Positions 51,134-62,068 of a stretch of 64,000 nucleotides of DNA are shown here, in pieces. The stretch's first letter is position 1; every line of letters starts with the position of its first letter. The notes under the pieces were generated by a model that was given only the letters and a program-made list of their open reading frames with translations, ran no database searches and was not told the origin of the DNA. A program made the position numbers and the translations under genes. Source of the stretch: Phytophthora quininea (Eukaryota; Oomycota; Peronosporomycetes; Peronosporales; Peronosporaceae); contig JAAVTG010000229.1 in assembly GCA_011947345.1 (NCBI GenBank), positions 372,001 to 436,000 of the forward strand, given 5' to 3'.

Positions 51134-52098
51134 CTACAGCTTGCTCATCGGTTCCTGCGTGTGTTTCTCGATGCCTGAGTACAGAGGATCAATGTGCTGC
51201 TCCTCGTTGTTGGCGTCGCCAATCAGGTGGCCATCGGACATGAAGAGCGTTCCGACACGTTCCCCATTGACGATCTTGAGCAGGATTCCAGGCTCAGCCT
51301 TGGCGATGACTGCAGCGCGAACAGACCCGCTGTCCACCGCGCGAATACACGAGTAGAGCTTGTCCTTCTGTCCCATGGACGACACCCGCGACTCCGGCGC
51401 GATGAACTGCTTGTCACCGCGTCGGAACCGCGAGATCAACTTCCGGTCGTCGCCGCTGGGCGTCGACGCCGTGTAGACTCCATCAACATCCGTGATGAGC
51501 ACCATGAGGTCCACCTGCATCTCCTGCGCGAACAACGAGGCCAGCGAGTCGTTGTCCCACGCCATCTTGTTCCCGTTGAGCAGCGGCGTCGTACGGCGTG
51601 TGATGACGTCGTTCTCGTTGATGACCGGGATGATCCCCACGTCCAGCAGTGTCCGCAGCGTCTTCGACAAGTTCTCACGGATCTGCGGCTCTCTGAAGTC
51701 TGCGTCGGACGCCAACACTTGCGAGCAGGCGAGATGGTACTGGGCGAAGAGCATCTCGTAGAGACTCTGCAGCCCGCTCTGGCCGGCGGCAGCGCAGGCC
51801 TTTTCGTAGAATTGGATGTTGCCATCGACCTGACCCCCAAATGGGACTGCATGGAGCCCGAGAGCAGATACTGACGGTGCAGCACCATCTTGCCGATGGT
51901 GATGGAGCCGCTGGACACGAGGATGATGTTGTGGCCGCGCATGTGCAGCGCCGCGATCTGCTCGACGATGTTACCGATCTGGCCCATGGCCAGTAGCCCC
52001 GCCGGAGAGTGCACGATCTCCGTGCCGATCTTGATGAGGATGGTGCGCGCTCGACGCAGGTCGCGACCGAACTCGCGCATTTCCGGCTCGGAAGGCAT
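51134..52098 (-). CDS. Glutamate 5-kinase (proline synthesis), one frame break
   Basis: Catalyses ATP-dependent phosphorylation of glutamate, the first step to proline. From ATG 52098 (MPSEPEMREFGRDLRRARTI) the protein reads ILIKIGTEIVHSPAGLLAMG, NIILVSSGSITIGKMVL, then after one lost base in the C5 run at 51834-51838 QSGLQSLYEMLFAQYHLACS, VLASDADFREPQIRENLSKT, VGIIPVINENDVITRRTTP, KMAWDNDSLASLFAQEMQVD and LMVLITDVDGVYTA. These are the amino-acid kinase signatures. About 321 residues when corrected, ending in PMSKL without a C-terminal PUA or a fused glutamyl-phosphate reductase. An upstream ATG at 52233 could add a 45-residue basic leader. The chemistry-bearing residues look intact. Confidence 0.88.
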
Positions 52099-52397
52099 GG
52101 CCGGTGAGGTGGGGACGTGCACGGAGGGAGGCAAGATGTCGACTGGTTGGGACACGATGAGGCCAAGAAAGCGCAGGGACAGGCGGTGGCTTTCGTGGCG
52201 AGTTCTCCTGGTGGAATGGAGCTTCAAGTGCATTGCAACACTAGAACAAGTTTATCAAATGTTTGTTGGCATTTCTTGTTCCTACTCACTCGCTGTCTTG
52301 AAGTGGCCTGTCCTGGAGTCTCCACGTATCATCCGTAGCACCTCCGCTCTACTTTTCACCACCACCTTAAGCCAACCCTCCAACCTTCAAAACACTT

Positions 52398-53151
52398 TTA
52401 ACCCAAGAGGATCTTCTCCTCCTCGACAAACTTGTAAGGCGGGATCTCGAGGTTGAGCGGGGCGGGGCCCTTGCGGATACGGCCCGACAGGTCGTAGTGG
52501 GAGCCGTGGCACGGGCAGAACCAGCCGCCGTACTCGCCGGCGTCCGACGTGGGCACGCAGCCCAGGTGCGTGCACACGCCCAGCACCACCAGCCACTCGG
52601 GCTTCTGCACACGGACGGCGTCCGTCTCGGGGTCCCGCAGGTTGGTCACATCCACCTGGTTGGAGATGTCGATCTCCTTGGCCGTCCGGTGCTTAATGAA
52701 GATGGGCTTGCCGCGCCACTTGACGGTCACGGTGGAGCCTTCGGCGATGCTGGACAGGTCGAACTCGGCCGTGGCCAGGGCCAGCACGTCGGCCGAGGCG
52801 CTCATGCTGCCCACGAACTTGACGACGGCCAGACGGGCGGCCGTGGCGTAGGCCACGCGGGCGCCGCCCAGCATGAAGTAGGTGAAGGCGCGCTTGCTCG
52901 GGTCGCCGGCGTCGATACGGTCCTTCTCGAAGTAGTGGTCGGGCGACTCGTACGTGTCCACCACGGACTTGGTGCTCAAAGCGCGAACTGTCATAAAATA
53001 ATAGAAATAATATAATATTCGTTAGTAAAAAGATGCGATTCCGATGGTGCTGTGTTGATCCATTGCTACTAGGAGTGTTGGATGGGGTTGTATTACCTTG
53101 CAGGGGCTTGGCGCAGCGCGGCACGGACTTGGACAGCTTGCTGAGCATCAT
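52398..53151 (-). CDS. UQCRFS1: Rieske iron-sulfur protein of mitochondrial complex III, two exons
   Basis: Carries the 2Fe-2S cluster that accepts electrons from ubiquinol in the cytochrome bc1 complex. Exon 1 is 53097-53151 ([18 protein letters not shown], a mitochondrial presequence), the intron 52988-53096, and exon 2 is 52398-52987; 214 residues. After a linker and one membrane helix region ([20 protein letters not shown]) the soluble domain shows [16 protein letters not shown], cluster box 1 CTHLGC, box 2 CPCHGSHYD, and the closing [13 protein letters not shown]. The two Cys and two His ligands are all present. The frame is intact. Confidence 0.95.
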
Positions 53152-53445
53152 AATGGGCGACTAGGGGCTGGGGGATGTCGCGAGGGACTGCACTGCCTAA
53201 TGCACTGACGGTGTCTGTGTGGCGGAGACGAGTGTGCGGCTCTGAAGCGACGAAGGATGGGGAAGGAGAGTAGAGGGGTGATTTTACCCATTTACCCAAA
53301 TGCATTCTGAGGGTGCATTTTTGGGCACATTTATCTTATCCATCACGACGGTATAGAAATACCAAGTGCAGCGAATTTAACGCTTTTCGGCCATTCCAGA
53401 AGTTGCCGCCGAGCGCACACGTCGACGTCGAGTCAATACCGCGAG

Positions 53446-53691
53446 ATGTCGTTCATCCAGCGCCTGCTGTCATACGTGATCAACGACGTGGCCGTCAAGG
53501 CGTTGTCCAACTCGCGCGCCTTCCAGCGCTTCGCGCTCAAGACCCACTACCACGTGCAGGACGCCAAGACCATGGCCAACACGGGCGCCGACGCCCTCAA
53601 GAACTCGTTCGAGAGCTACGCGCCCAAGGTGAAAGAGTTCGGCGAGGCCTTCAGAGAAGAAGTGGCCAGGGACATTAAGAAAATGAAGTAG
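53446..53691 (+). CDS. Small 81-residue protein, probably mitochondrial, function unknown
   Basis: The ATG at 53446 encodes MSFIQRLLSYVINDVAVKAL, then SNSRAFQRFALKTHYHVQDA and amphipathic helices ending IKKMK. It is highly GC-rich in third positions and lies divergent to the Rieske gene with 294 bp between. The arginine/hydrophobic helical start and the neighbour suggest a mitochondrial small protein, but no family is recognised. Codon use is strongly biased like that of the highly expressed Rieske gene, which supports it being real. Confidence 0.65.
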   Translation: MSFIQRLLSYVINDVAVKALSNSRAFQRFALKTHYHVQDAKTMANTGADALKNSFESYAPKVKEFGEAFREEVARDIKKMK

Positions 53692-53789
53692 AGGGAGGGC
53701 TCTGTCCCTCCGAGAAGTGATAGCCATGAGCTATGGTTTTATAATATTCACGTTCTACTGATAGATCTTATTAGTTAGTTGGTAGTTTC

Positions 53790-55447
53790 TTATTGAACTA
53801 ATGGCGTTGTTGTTATCTTCAACAGATAAAAAGGGTAAAAAGTCGGATCGACAAAGTGGCAGTCGACGTAATGTTGGATGATCGGCCAGTTTGTCTTGGA
53901 CGAGTTCACTAGAACTGACGAGTAGTCACCTGACATGGGCGTCGTAAGGTTTGCCAACCTGCTGTTGATGATATCGTGAAATTCGTTGCAGTATGCAGAC
54001 TCTCCTGCGACCCAGTTGGGTGTTCCTTCGTTTCGCGCATTGAACTCATCCACCACAACCAGGAGGAAACATTTGTCTCCAGCATGTAAACGCGATACAA
54101 GTCCGAAGCCAGGTGGGGTATTGTGCTAGGGAGGCTAACGAGTTTCGTTCGACTAATACTCAGTGCGTACATTCACGGAACGCAAATATCTCGACTGGTA
54201 ATTCAGTGACGGGGTTGCCAGTGAGACTCAGGACGGTTGGCTCGAGGCGAGTCAGCACAAGAAGAACTGTTGTCAATTGAGCGTACTCCAGATAAATATC
54301 CGCACCAATGGACCACTTCGAACCAAGATCATCGGGTAGTTTTTGTAGGTTTGTCACGCAGATCTCAATATTGTTGAAGTTTGCTAGGAAATCTGACGAT
54401 TGAAACCTGGCGGGTAGTACGATGTTCGACGTGTTGCCGAAGACGAGAAGCAGTGGCGCCATGTCTGGATAACGGATATTGGTGATTGCTGCGGAGTCAG
54501 CCCAGTCAAGGATAGTCTAGTTGTTCACTTTGATTTCGTGAAGACGATTGAACTTCTGGAAACTGTCGGGGACCCCTAAAGCTGGGCAGTGGCGGGTGAG
54601 AAGACCAACGTCAGAGGAAGCGTCAAAATCACTTCACTGGGCAAGAACATCATCACGTTTCCGTTTCCGTTAATGTTGATACATTGCCCAAGACGTGAAG
54701 AACCAATATGATCAGTCCCCAGGCGCCATAAATTAGGTGCGCAACCCGATGAAACACATGTGAGCGATGGTCTTTCATAGAGACTGTCGTACTTTACAAG
54801 TGGAATAGCACTTTGTTTTGATCTGGAAGAAGTTTAACGGGGTATCGGGACTTTTGGTCCTGACACTTGCACTTCAAACGACAGAAGAAGAATGCGTGCC
54901 TTGATTTCTTCGAGGCAGTCGGCATTAATTTCTTCATGCTGTTGGTAGTGAAGATCAATCCCATTGGCATGGAAATATCGCCCTTTAACTCCACAGACTT
55001 CACACGGGTTGGTGATCTTGGTAAAATCTGGGAGCTTTGGCGAAGAATGGACGAGTTCCAGGCTGCTGTCTTGGATACTTCACCTCTCGAAGTGATCAAA
55101 CATGGAGCCCAAGGAGTGAAGACCAAGGATTCTGATATACCGAACCACCGATCATTAACAAGATGCAAGCCCCATGAGGTGCTGATATTGTGACGTGAAA
55201 TTGAATTCTTGAATGGCATTCCGATCTGATACACTTCGAGAAACGAATACAAGAACGTGTCGCTGAGATTCCAATAACAGTAGGCGTACAGTGCATTGTA
55301 GCTGCAAGTAAGTATGTGTACACCGAGGATGAGGTCCCACCAAACCGCGAATGGCCAGTACGACAGCGCGGCAGAATCCTTCAAAGGCCTTGCAACATTT
55401 ACCCAGGGGGAAATGTCGATGAGCTGTTGAAATTTATTGCGGTGCAC
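53790..55447 (-). pseudogene. LRR/transmembrane protein relic
   Basis: A multi-copy oomycete family with membrane helices followed by short leucine-rich repeats. The 5' part (from about 55447) carries SYWPFAVWWDLILGVHILTC and other hydrophobic segments; near 54740 a helix (LIYGAWGLIILVLHVLG) is seen. Then come GVPDSFQKFNRLHEIKVNN, TILDWADSAAIT, EICVTNLQKLPDDLGSKWSI, QLTTVLLVLTRLEPTVLSLT and GNPVTELPVEIFA, then in shifted frames SISRTKLVSLPSTIPHLASD and the C-terminus (NARNEGTPNWVAGESAYCNE). In-frame TGA and TAG stops near 54640 and 54520, and no start codon, make it a pseudogene beyond single-base losses. It sits just 3' of another LRR gene on the same strand. Confidence 0.7.
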
Positions 55448-55464
55448 TATTATTGCTAACCGTA

Positions 55465-57164
55465 TTACAATTTGATGAATTCGGAAAGTGGTTGTTGATG
55501 ATGCTGCGGGTCCTGAACATCCGACGAATGCAGCTTTGGCAGGCGTTGCAATTTGATGCAGCGTAGATGTGTTTGGAGTTTTGGCTGGAACTTGTCAAGT
55601 GCGATACTTAGCACCTCGATATCGCTGCGTCCTAGTTGTTCGTTGCCACTGAGAGTTAATTCTTCCAACGTCGAGTTTCCTGGCGCATATTGAACACCGT
55701 CTACGATCTCCAACAGTGGAAGCCCCAAGTGCTCGAATACGGTTGCCCTATCAATCCTCTTCTTGGCTTTCTTAGCTTGTTCCATCTACAACGTAGAAGA
55801 TCACAGCTTCATCGTTCAGATCAAGTATTCAAAGACATTACCTCCTTGTGAATGACGCTTTCAGCAGCTTCAAGTCTTGCAAGCAACTCAGGTGGCGCCA
55901 CATACTTTGTCAGGCCGTCTACAAGCATTGTTGCTCTGAAACAAAATGTTAGAAGCTGTCGCTAAAGACGGTATGGTAAATTCTTACCCACGCCCCGATA
56001 TCCGATTGTTGGCAAGCGAAAGCGTCTTTAGGGTCGTGTTGAATGGTAAAGCATGTGCAAAAGCACGGGCACCAGCATCACCAATGGCATTCTGGAAAAG
56101 ATTGAGCACTTCGAGTGTTTTATTGCTGCTCAGCGCGTCTGCCAGTGCCACTGCTCCTCGCGAAGTGATGCCGTCCGAGCGTAACGAAAGAGAAACTAAA
56201 GCTGATCCCTCGCTGAGCAATTGTGCGAATACTTCAGATGCATCATTTTCACCACCAGACAGTAGTTCCCGTTGCATGCTGAGTTCATGCTTCTGGTCCT
56301 CACTCGGCTCCTCTTCTTGCTCGTTCTGGACGGCACTGTGCTGCTGCTTGTTAACATTTCCTGAAACTCCTGCCGATGGCGGTCTAGAAATTGTTTTTGC
56401 CGCTGATGCCGGACGAGATGTTGTAGCCGATGGAGGTTCCACACTCACTGGGATCGGTTCCATGACATTATTTTCTTGAGCTTGCAGGTCCGCAATTGGG
56501 TTCCACTCGAGCTGGAGAGCAGTCACTTGGGTCTTTGGAATCGTCGAGCAGAACAGCGAAACTTGTTCCGTGGTAAGCCCAGCACTAAGAAGGCTGAGCG
56601 CAAATGAAGTTAGTAAAATTCTTTGATATTTATCTCGACAAAAACGCACCAGATCGACCGAATCTTTGAGAACGGAAGGACGAAGCACAAGCCACTGAAA
56701 TTTCCCTCGTCAATCTGCCAATGTTTCACCGAAATGACTTCCACCTCGCTAGTGTCGTAGATATTCCCACTCGACGAAGTCTCACTAGAAGCAGCGCCTT
56801 GTCGTTCCTCCTCGTCAGGATGCAGCGGCAGAAGTTTGGGGTGAGGGATCAAGTTGCGCAGCGTACAATAAGCGAGTAGATCCTTCCTGAAGGCATGGGA
56901 AGGCACGAAACTCGCCAATCCTTTGACGACGACTACATCTCCAACAGAACTCTGCCGCTTAGCGTTCGCCTCCGGAGACCACACGCCTCTAGGCACAACT
57001 TGGCTCCCACGGACCATTTTCGGATACCCGGAACCGACGTGTTGTAAATTCACATGACTTTTAATTATTTTCCGAATATGAACTTTCGGACGCAAAAGCT
57101 GTTGAGACGCAGCAGTGAACAAAAGAGAAACATCTTGAACACGAATTGTTGCCTTTGTAGCCAT
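55465..57164 (-). CDS. Leucine-rich-repeat (RNI-like) protein, three exons, one frame break
   Basis: The ATG at 57164 (MATKATIRVQDVSLLFTAAS) opens exon 1 (55988-57164), followed by introns 55936-55987 and 55786-55841 and exons 55842-55935 and 55465-55785. One missing G at CCC 56704-56706 (+ strand) splits exon 1 just before FQWLVLRPSVLKDSVDL. LRR units of the ribonuclease-inhibitor type: TIPKTQVTALQLEWNPIADL, GSALVSLSLRSDGITSRGAV, NKTLEVLNLFQNAIGDAGAR and TTLKTLSLANNRISGRG. A low-complexity Ser/Pro/Gln linker sits between the first and later repeats, and the C-terminus has NSTLEELTLSGNEQLGRSDI. About 530 residues. The role is unknown; RNI-like proteins in protists are often ciliary. Divergent from the pterin dehydratase gene (81 bp). 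Confidence 0.75.
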
Positions 57165-57245
57165 CTTGCGATTGGTTAAAATTTGAACTTCAACGGTTGC
57201 AGATACAGTTGCCGGCCACACATCGCCATTTGACACGCCACCGCA

Positions 57246-57660
57246 ATGCTGCGCTCGCTATTGCCTGCTTCTTCACGCTATGCGCGCAGTCTGTCCACTC
57301 GCGCCGTCCCCACGCTGCTGACGGACGCCGAGCGCGCCGCTGCACTGCAGCAGATCACCAGCGCGTGGGAGCCCGTGCCCAAGCGCGACGCCATCCGCCG
57401 CAGCTTCCAGTTCCGCGACTTCAACGAGGCCTGGGGCTTCATGAGCCGCTCGGCGCTGCTGGCAGAGCAGATGGGCCACCACCCAGAGTGGTTCAATGTC
57501 TACAACCGCGTGGAGGTGACGCTCAGCACGCACGACTGCGGCGGTCTCTCCAAGAATGTAGGATCAAGATATTTTTCAGTTATTTATCATAAAACTAACG
57601 TTTTTATGGTAGGATATTGCTATGGCGATTGCCATGAACAGCTATGCAGAGTCAGTGTGA
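57246..57660 (+). CDS. Pterin-4a-carbinolamine dehydratase, mitochondrial form, two exons
   Basis: Dehydrates 4a-hydroxytetrahydropterins in pterin recycling. Exon 1 (57246-57557) begins with a mitochondrial-type presequence ([20 protein letters not shown]) and carries the family's core: [54 protein letters not shown]. The intron 57558-57612 (GTAGGA...GGTAG) leads to exon 2 (57613-57660) encoding [15 protein letters not shown]. The catalytic His-His-Pro-Glu-Trp and second His are present. Total 119 residues. The frame is intact. Confidence 0.93.
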
Positions 57661-57745
57661 ACAGAGTCAACCACGAGAGGAACACTGAGTGAATTGAATT
57701 CTTTTTGTTTAGCAGACGAAGTTACCATTTCTTCATTTCTTCTTT

Positions 57746-58706
57746 TTATCTGTAGTTGGCAGTGTTGACGACTCGTTCCTTTCGAGCAGTGGCCTTGGAG
57801 ATGACAGACTCGGCGACGGTGAGGTTGCTCATGACGGAGCTGACGTCGCACGGCGCGCCTTTCTTTCGCGTTGCAACGCTGCGGACGAACTGACCGAGGA
57901 CGTAAGAGCAGTCGACGCCTTGTGGAGTTCGCGTCTGGCGGGCTTTTGGAGGGATCCACGGGCTTCGGAGGCAACGGCGTGCCTTCGATGTGGTCTGGAA
58001 ACTCATCGGCATAGTCGATGAGGCCGCCCGTGAGAACGTAGACGTTGTCGAAGCCGCGCTGCACCAATGTGTGTGCGGTCTGAGCGACAGCCTTGTCGTC
58101 CAAGTCGTACAGGATGATGAGCTTGGACTCTTGGTTCTTGAACTGGTGCATTTCCGGAAGAAGAACGTCACGGTTCAGATACGTCGACGGGTAATTCTTG
58201 GCTCGATGGATGCGGTTGGTCGCGAACTCGTCCTTGGGTCGCGTGTCCAGCACCAGGTAGGGCGGATCGTAGTCCTCTTTCTCCTCGGCTTCGTAACTTA
58301 CGATGCGAGGGCCGCAGCTCTCTTGGTTGTTGTTGTCGTCCACGGGCACTCGCTCCATGGAGAATTCTCCGTTGGGGCCTTTCACCATTCGAGCGACCAT
58401 TTCCGGCTGGCTGCCACTGCCCGTGTCTTCGTACTCGCCAAACAAATCGGCCAGGCAGCGGCACGTAATGCGGCGGAAGGTCTCATCGCGTCGCTTCAAG
58501 AACTCTTTGTGCGCTGTGATGCCGGACGTATTAGTTGCAGAGCCCAATCTACTTGTAATGCATCAGCAAAAACACTCACAGATAAGGCGCACTTTGTCCA
58601 CAGTCGTTCCCGAGTCGACCTTGCTACTGGTGTTTTTGTATCGCGGGTTCTGCGGGATTCGCTTCTCCATAATGGTGAGCGGGGTCTTGGGCTTGGCGCG
58701 GTGCAT
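57746..58706 (-). CDS. CEP41-like rhodanese-domain protein, two exons, frame-broken
   Basis: CEP41 is a centrosome/cilium protein required for tubulin glutamylation. Exon 1 (58580-58706) encodes MHRAKPKTPLTIMEKRIPQN followed by PRYKNTSSKVDSGTTVDKVR, the family's N-terminal signature. The intron is 58514-58579 (GTGAGT...CACAG). Exon 2 has HKEFLKRRDETFRRI, LADLFGEYED and a rhodanese domain: PPYLVLDTRPKDEFATNRIH, AKNYPSTYLNRDVLLPEMH, LIILYDLDDKAVAQTAHTLV and GFDNVYVLTGGLIDYADEFP. The usual active-site Cys is replaced (YDLDDKA), as in non-catalytic rhodaneses of this type. Near 57950 the frame changes by the equivalent of two missing bases to SSVMSNLTVAESVISKATAR, ending at about 57746; 298 residues if corrected. 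Upstream ATG 58829 is an alternative. Confidence 0.8.
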
Positions 58707-58928
58707 CGTTGCTGGTGTCGGCGAAGCGTCGGTTGTGGGCAAGAGCGAAAGTGAGCTATTTGGGCGCTCGTCTTCCGTTATCTGGCATGGGAAAACGTAA
58801 AGTTTCAACGACCAGTATCCCATTTGCATTCTGTCTCAACAATTCAGACTCCACAGCAATTTAATTGTGAGTGAAATGCATGGGGTCGTTTAATGATTAC
58901 AGAGCGAACGTCTACTTCGTCTCTCTTT

Positions 58929-59420
58929 CTAGTTGCTGCGGCTCTTGCGCTTGAAAGCCTTGAGCTCCTTCTTGTACGCGTCCGAGATCTGCGTCGACAC
59001 CTTCTTCAAGTCTGTCAGACCCGACCGCAGAGCCTCGTCACTAGGAGCGCCTACATAAAGTAATCACCATCAGAATACAAGCCATAAATTCTCCTTACAC
59101 TGCGTCCTCTCTCACCTTGACGCGTCTGCAGACGGATGTGCATCTTTGGCTCCGACGGGTGCGGGATCGTGTAGCCGCAAAAGTCCACGTCCGGACTGCA
59201 ATAGCAAGCCACCAATCAACACAGTTCAGTACCAACAACCCAAGCGGAAGAGACTCGGTCAATTTGTGACACAATGTTTTCTCGGCTCATTCACTCACTT
59301 GCGCATCAGAACGTAGCGCAACGCGTTGCCCAGCGTGTGGTCTTCGTCGTGGAACACGTACGTCTTGGAGTAGTCGGTCGTGGCCGAGTGCACGTCCAGC
59401 TTCTTGGCCGCCATCGCCAT
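58929..59420 (-). CDS. POLR1D: RNA polymerase I and III subunit RPAC2 (AC19), three exons
   Basis: A shared assembly subunit of RNA polymerases I and III, the RPB11 counterpart. Exons 59299-59420, 59116-59195 and 58929-59050; introns 59196-59298 and 59051-59115 are GT-AG and phase-consistent. The product is 107 residues: [59 protein letters not shown] and [19 protein letters not shown] with a basic tail FKRKSRSN. The HTLGNAL-R and [10 protein letters not shown] boxes identify the family. Too short per exon to show as a long open frame, but the spliced reading is unambiguous. Divergent from the kinase gene (150 bp). Confidence 0.93.
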
Positions 59421-59570
59421 CGTGCTCTTCCGGTTCAAATTGTCAAGTTTTGAGTGGTCGGCAAAAACCAAACATTTGTATCCGGATAAAGTGACCGGAT
59501 AATGTCGTCTTACCCTTTTTCTGGTTCAGTACCCATATTCAGGTGACGAAGCTGAAGCCGACCGCTGACG

Positions 59571-61958
59571 ATGCCTGCCGTGGTGGAGGAGCCCAAGGCG
59601 TCTACGACCGGGATCAAGGATCCTGCCGAGCCCGAGACGGTGCTGGACGCGCAGGACTATATCACAGGCGCGTCCAGAGGCGGCTACGCCGCCAGCATCA
59701 TCAGCAGCGACGCCAGCGACAGCGACGACGACGCACTGGACGTTACCCATTTTTCAGCTGCCCAACTACAAGAACAACTAGGACAACAATTCGTTGAGGG
59801 TATTAACCCCTATGTGGAGCAAGAAGATGAAGGGTCTTACGTGGAGAGCGACTCTTCTAGTGACACAGAAGAGCAGCAGCAGCAGGTGGAGAAGAGCAAC
59901 GAGGAATGGGAGAACCCCAGCTATTTGGTCAAAGACCTGGATACAGGAGAGAGCTATCGGGTGGAGGAGATCGACCAGCACTATACGCTAGTAACTCTGG
60001 ACTCGGTGGCTGCGCAACATGAACATAAGTAGGAGATAGTTATTTATTTGTATTACTGAGTTTTTTTACTAATATTTGAAATGTTTTAGGGAAGAGAAAG
60101 AAGAAGGAGCCGAGTCGACGTCGTCTTATTTGCTGTCGTTGTATACGGCGGATGAGACGGCCGATATTGTGATTGAAGACGATGTGATCCCAGAGGATGA
60201 GGAAGTAGGTAATGATGAAGCCACAAGAGTCAGAAGTTCCAATATGGCGGCGATTGAGGCGCCGAGCGACGAGTTGCCGACCGGACCGCCGAGAAAATGT
60301 AATTTCCAAGGCTGTACCGAGATGCACCAGCGCGTCTCTGGGTATTGTGCTGACCATGAGATGATCGCCAGAGAGGAAGAGGATTCGCGTGCTCAAGCGC
60401 TGTATCTCATACCGAGTGGTGCCCGCGCAGAGTTTATTAAAATTGGTAGTCATGGCTTTGTGTACGACGCGTCGAATCGCTTGTACACGGTTTATGCGAT
60501 CGAAATGCGCTGTGTACAGTCAGGAGCCACCTGGGTCATTTATCGTCGATACCAGCAGTTCAAAGAGCTCAACGACCGCTTGCGACCCATGGGAGTGCGT
60601 GTACCATTGCTACCTCCCAAGAAACTGCTGGGTTCGTTCGAGCCTGACTTCATTGCCAAGAGGCAGGGGAATTGTCCAACTGGCTGCGCTGTCTGCTCAA
60701 TTATGACCGGGTCGACCAATCCGCTAAAAACCCTCATTTGGTGGAGGAAGTGCGCAAATTCCTGACCAGTAAAGCTGATCAGCCGCCACTGTTACTTGAC
60801 AGATTGCCGCTCAAACGCTCACGGTTCTTTGGAGCGTCGTTGGCGGACGACGGGGACGATGACGGCGGTAGACTCTCCGCCAGCAAACAAAACGTGACTC
60901 TCCAGGACTTCAAAATGATTCAAGTGATTGGCCGTGGCTCGTTCGGTAAGGTTGTATTGGTGGGTCACAAGACCACAAAGAAACTCTACGCTATGAAAAT
61001 TCTATCCAAGGAGAACATTGTGAAGCGGAAGCAGGTGGAGCATACTCGAACAGAACGGCGCGTGCTCGGCTGCACAAGACATCCGTTCATTGTAGGCCTT
61101 CACTATGCTTTCCAGACGCCACAGCGGTTGTATTTCGTGCTGGATTATTGTCCTGGAGGTGAGCTGTTCTATCATTTATCAAGGATGAAGAAATTGCCGG
61201 AACATATGGCGTGCTTCTATGCTGCTGAGATCACGCTGGCGCTCGAGCACTTGCACGGGCTTGGCGTGGTCTATCGGGACCTCAAGCCGGAGAATATCTT
61301 GCTAACTAAGGACGGACATATTAAATTGGCCGACTTCGGATTAGCTAAAGAAGGAATCCGCGATGGTGTAAATGGCACTAACTCTCTTTGTGGGACGCCC
61401 GAGTACCTTCCACCAGAGATCCTCGACCGACTGGGCCACGGAACTGCCGTAGATTGGTGGAACTTAGGTATGGTACTGTACGAAATGCTGACAGGACTAC
61501 CGCCATGGTACACCAACGATCGCAAGAAGCTATTTGAGCGACTGCGATCGGCACGGCTGCACTTCCCTCCGTACGTCTCACGCCGAGCTGAAGCACTGAT
61601 CCGTCAGCTGTTGAACCGAAACCCGGCGGAAAGACTTGGAGCTAAAGGTGCACATCAAGTAAAGAACCACCTCTTCTTCGAGAGTATCGACTGGACTAAA
61701 CTGTCCAAGAAGCAGGTGATGCCACCGTTCAAGCCATGTCACTCAGCCATGAACGATGGCGAAGCACCACTAAATTTCGAGGCCGAGTTCACGCGTTTGC
61801 CACTACCAAGTGCCGAGAACACTGCTGCCAGTCCGAACAGCCGAAGCGGATTCAGCGCTTTGGGATCTCGAGGACGGAGGGACTCGGATACGTTCAAAGA
61901 TTTTACATATGAGAGCCCAGGGTATCTTGAGGCGGTGGCGAAGAAGGAAGAGGTTTAA
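59571..61958 (+). CDS. PX-domain AGC kinase (SGK-like), two exons, one frame break
   Basis: A phosphoinositide-targeted serine/threonine kinase. Exon 1 is 59571-60028 (acidic, Ser-rich), the intron 60029-60089, exon 2 60090-61958; 775 residues after adding one base at GGGG 60666-60669. Order: acidic N-terminus; a Cys/His cluster (RKCNFQGCTEMHQRVSGYCA DH split here); PX domain (YAIEMRCVQSGATWVIYRRY, PLLPPKKLLGSFEPDFIAKR); kinase with IGRGSFGKVVLVGHKT, YAMKILSKENIVKR, VVYRDLKPENILL, KLADFGLAKEG, T-loop SLCGTPEYLPPEIL and GTAVDWWNLGMVLYEML; C-tail hydrophobic motif FKDFTYESPG. All catalytic residues (K, DFG, HRD-type YRD) are present. The YRD-for-HRD change is common in AGC kinases of this group. 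Likely activated by PDK1 and TORC2-type kinases. Confidence 0.9.
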
Positions 61959-62068
61959 AAGATCAAGATACACGTATATATGAGCGTGCCAAGTAGTTGA
62001 GTGTTAACAAATCCACAAATGAAGAAATGGAATCTATCCGAAGACACGCCTACTTCTTAGGGTAAAAA

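Noticed and set aside
56590..56650. An intron in the LRR gene between GTGCGT and TTGCGCTCAG
   Set aside because: Donor and acceptor phases do not match; the frame is open through this stretch.
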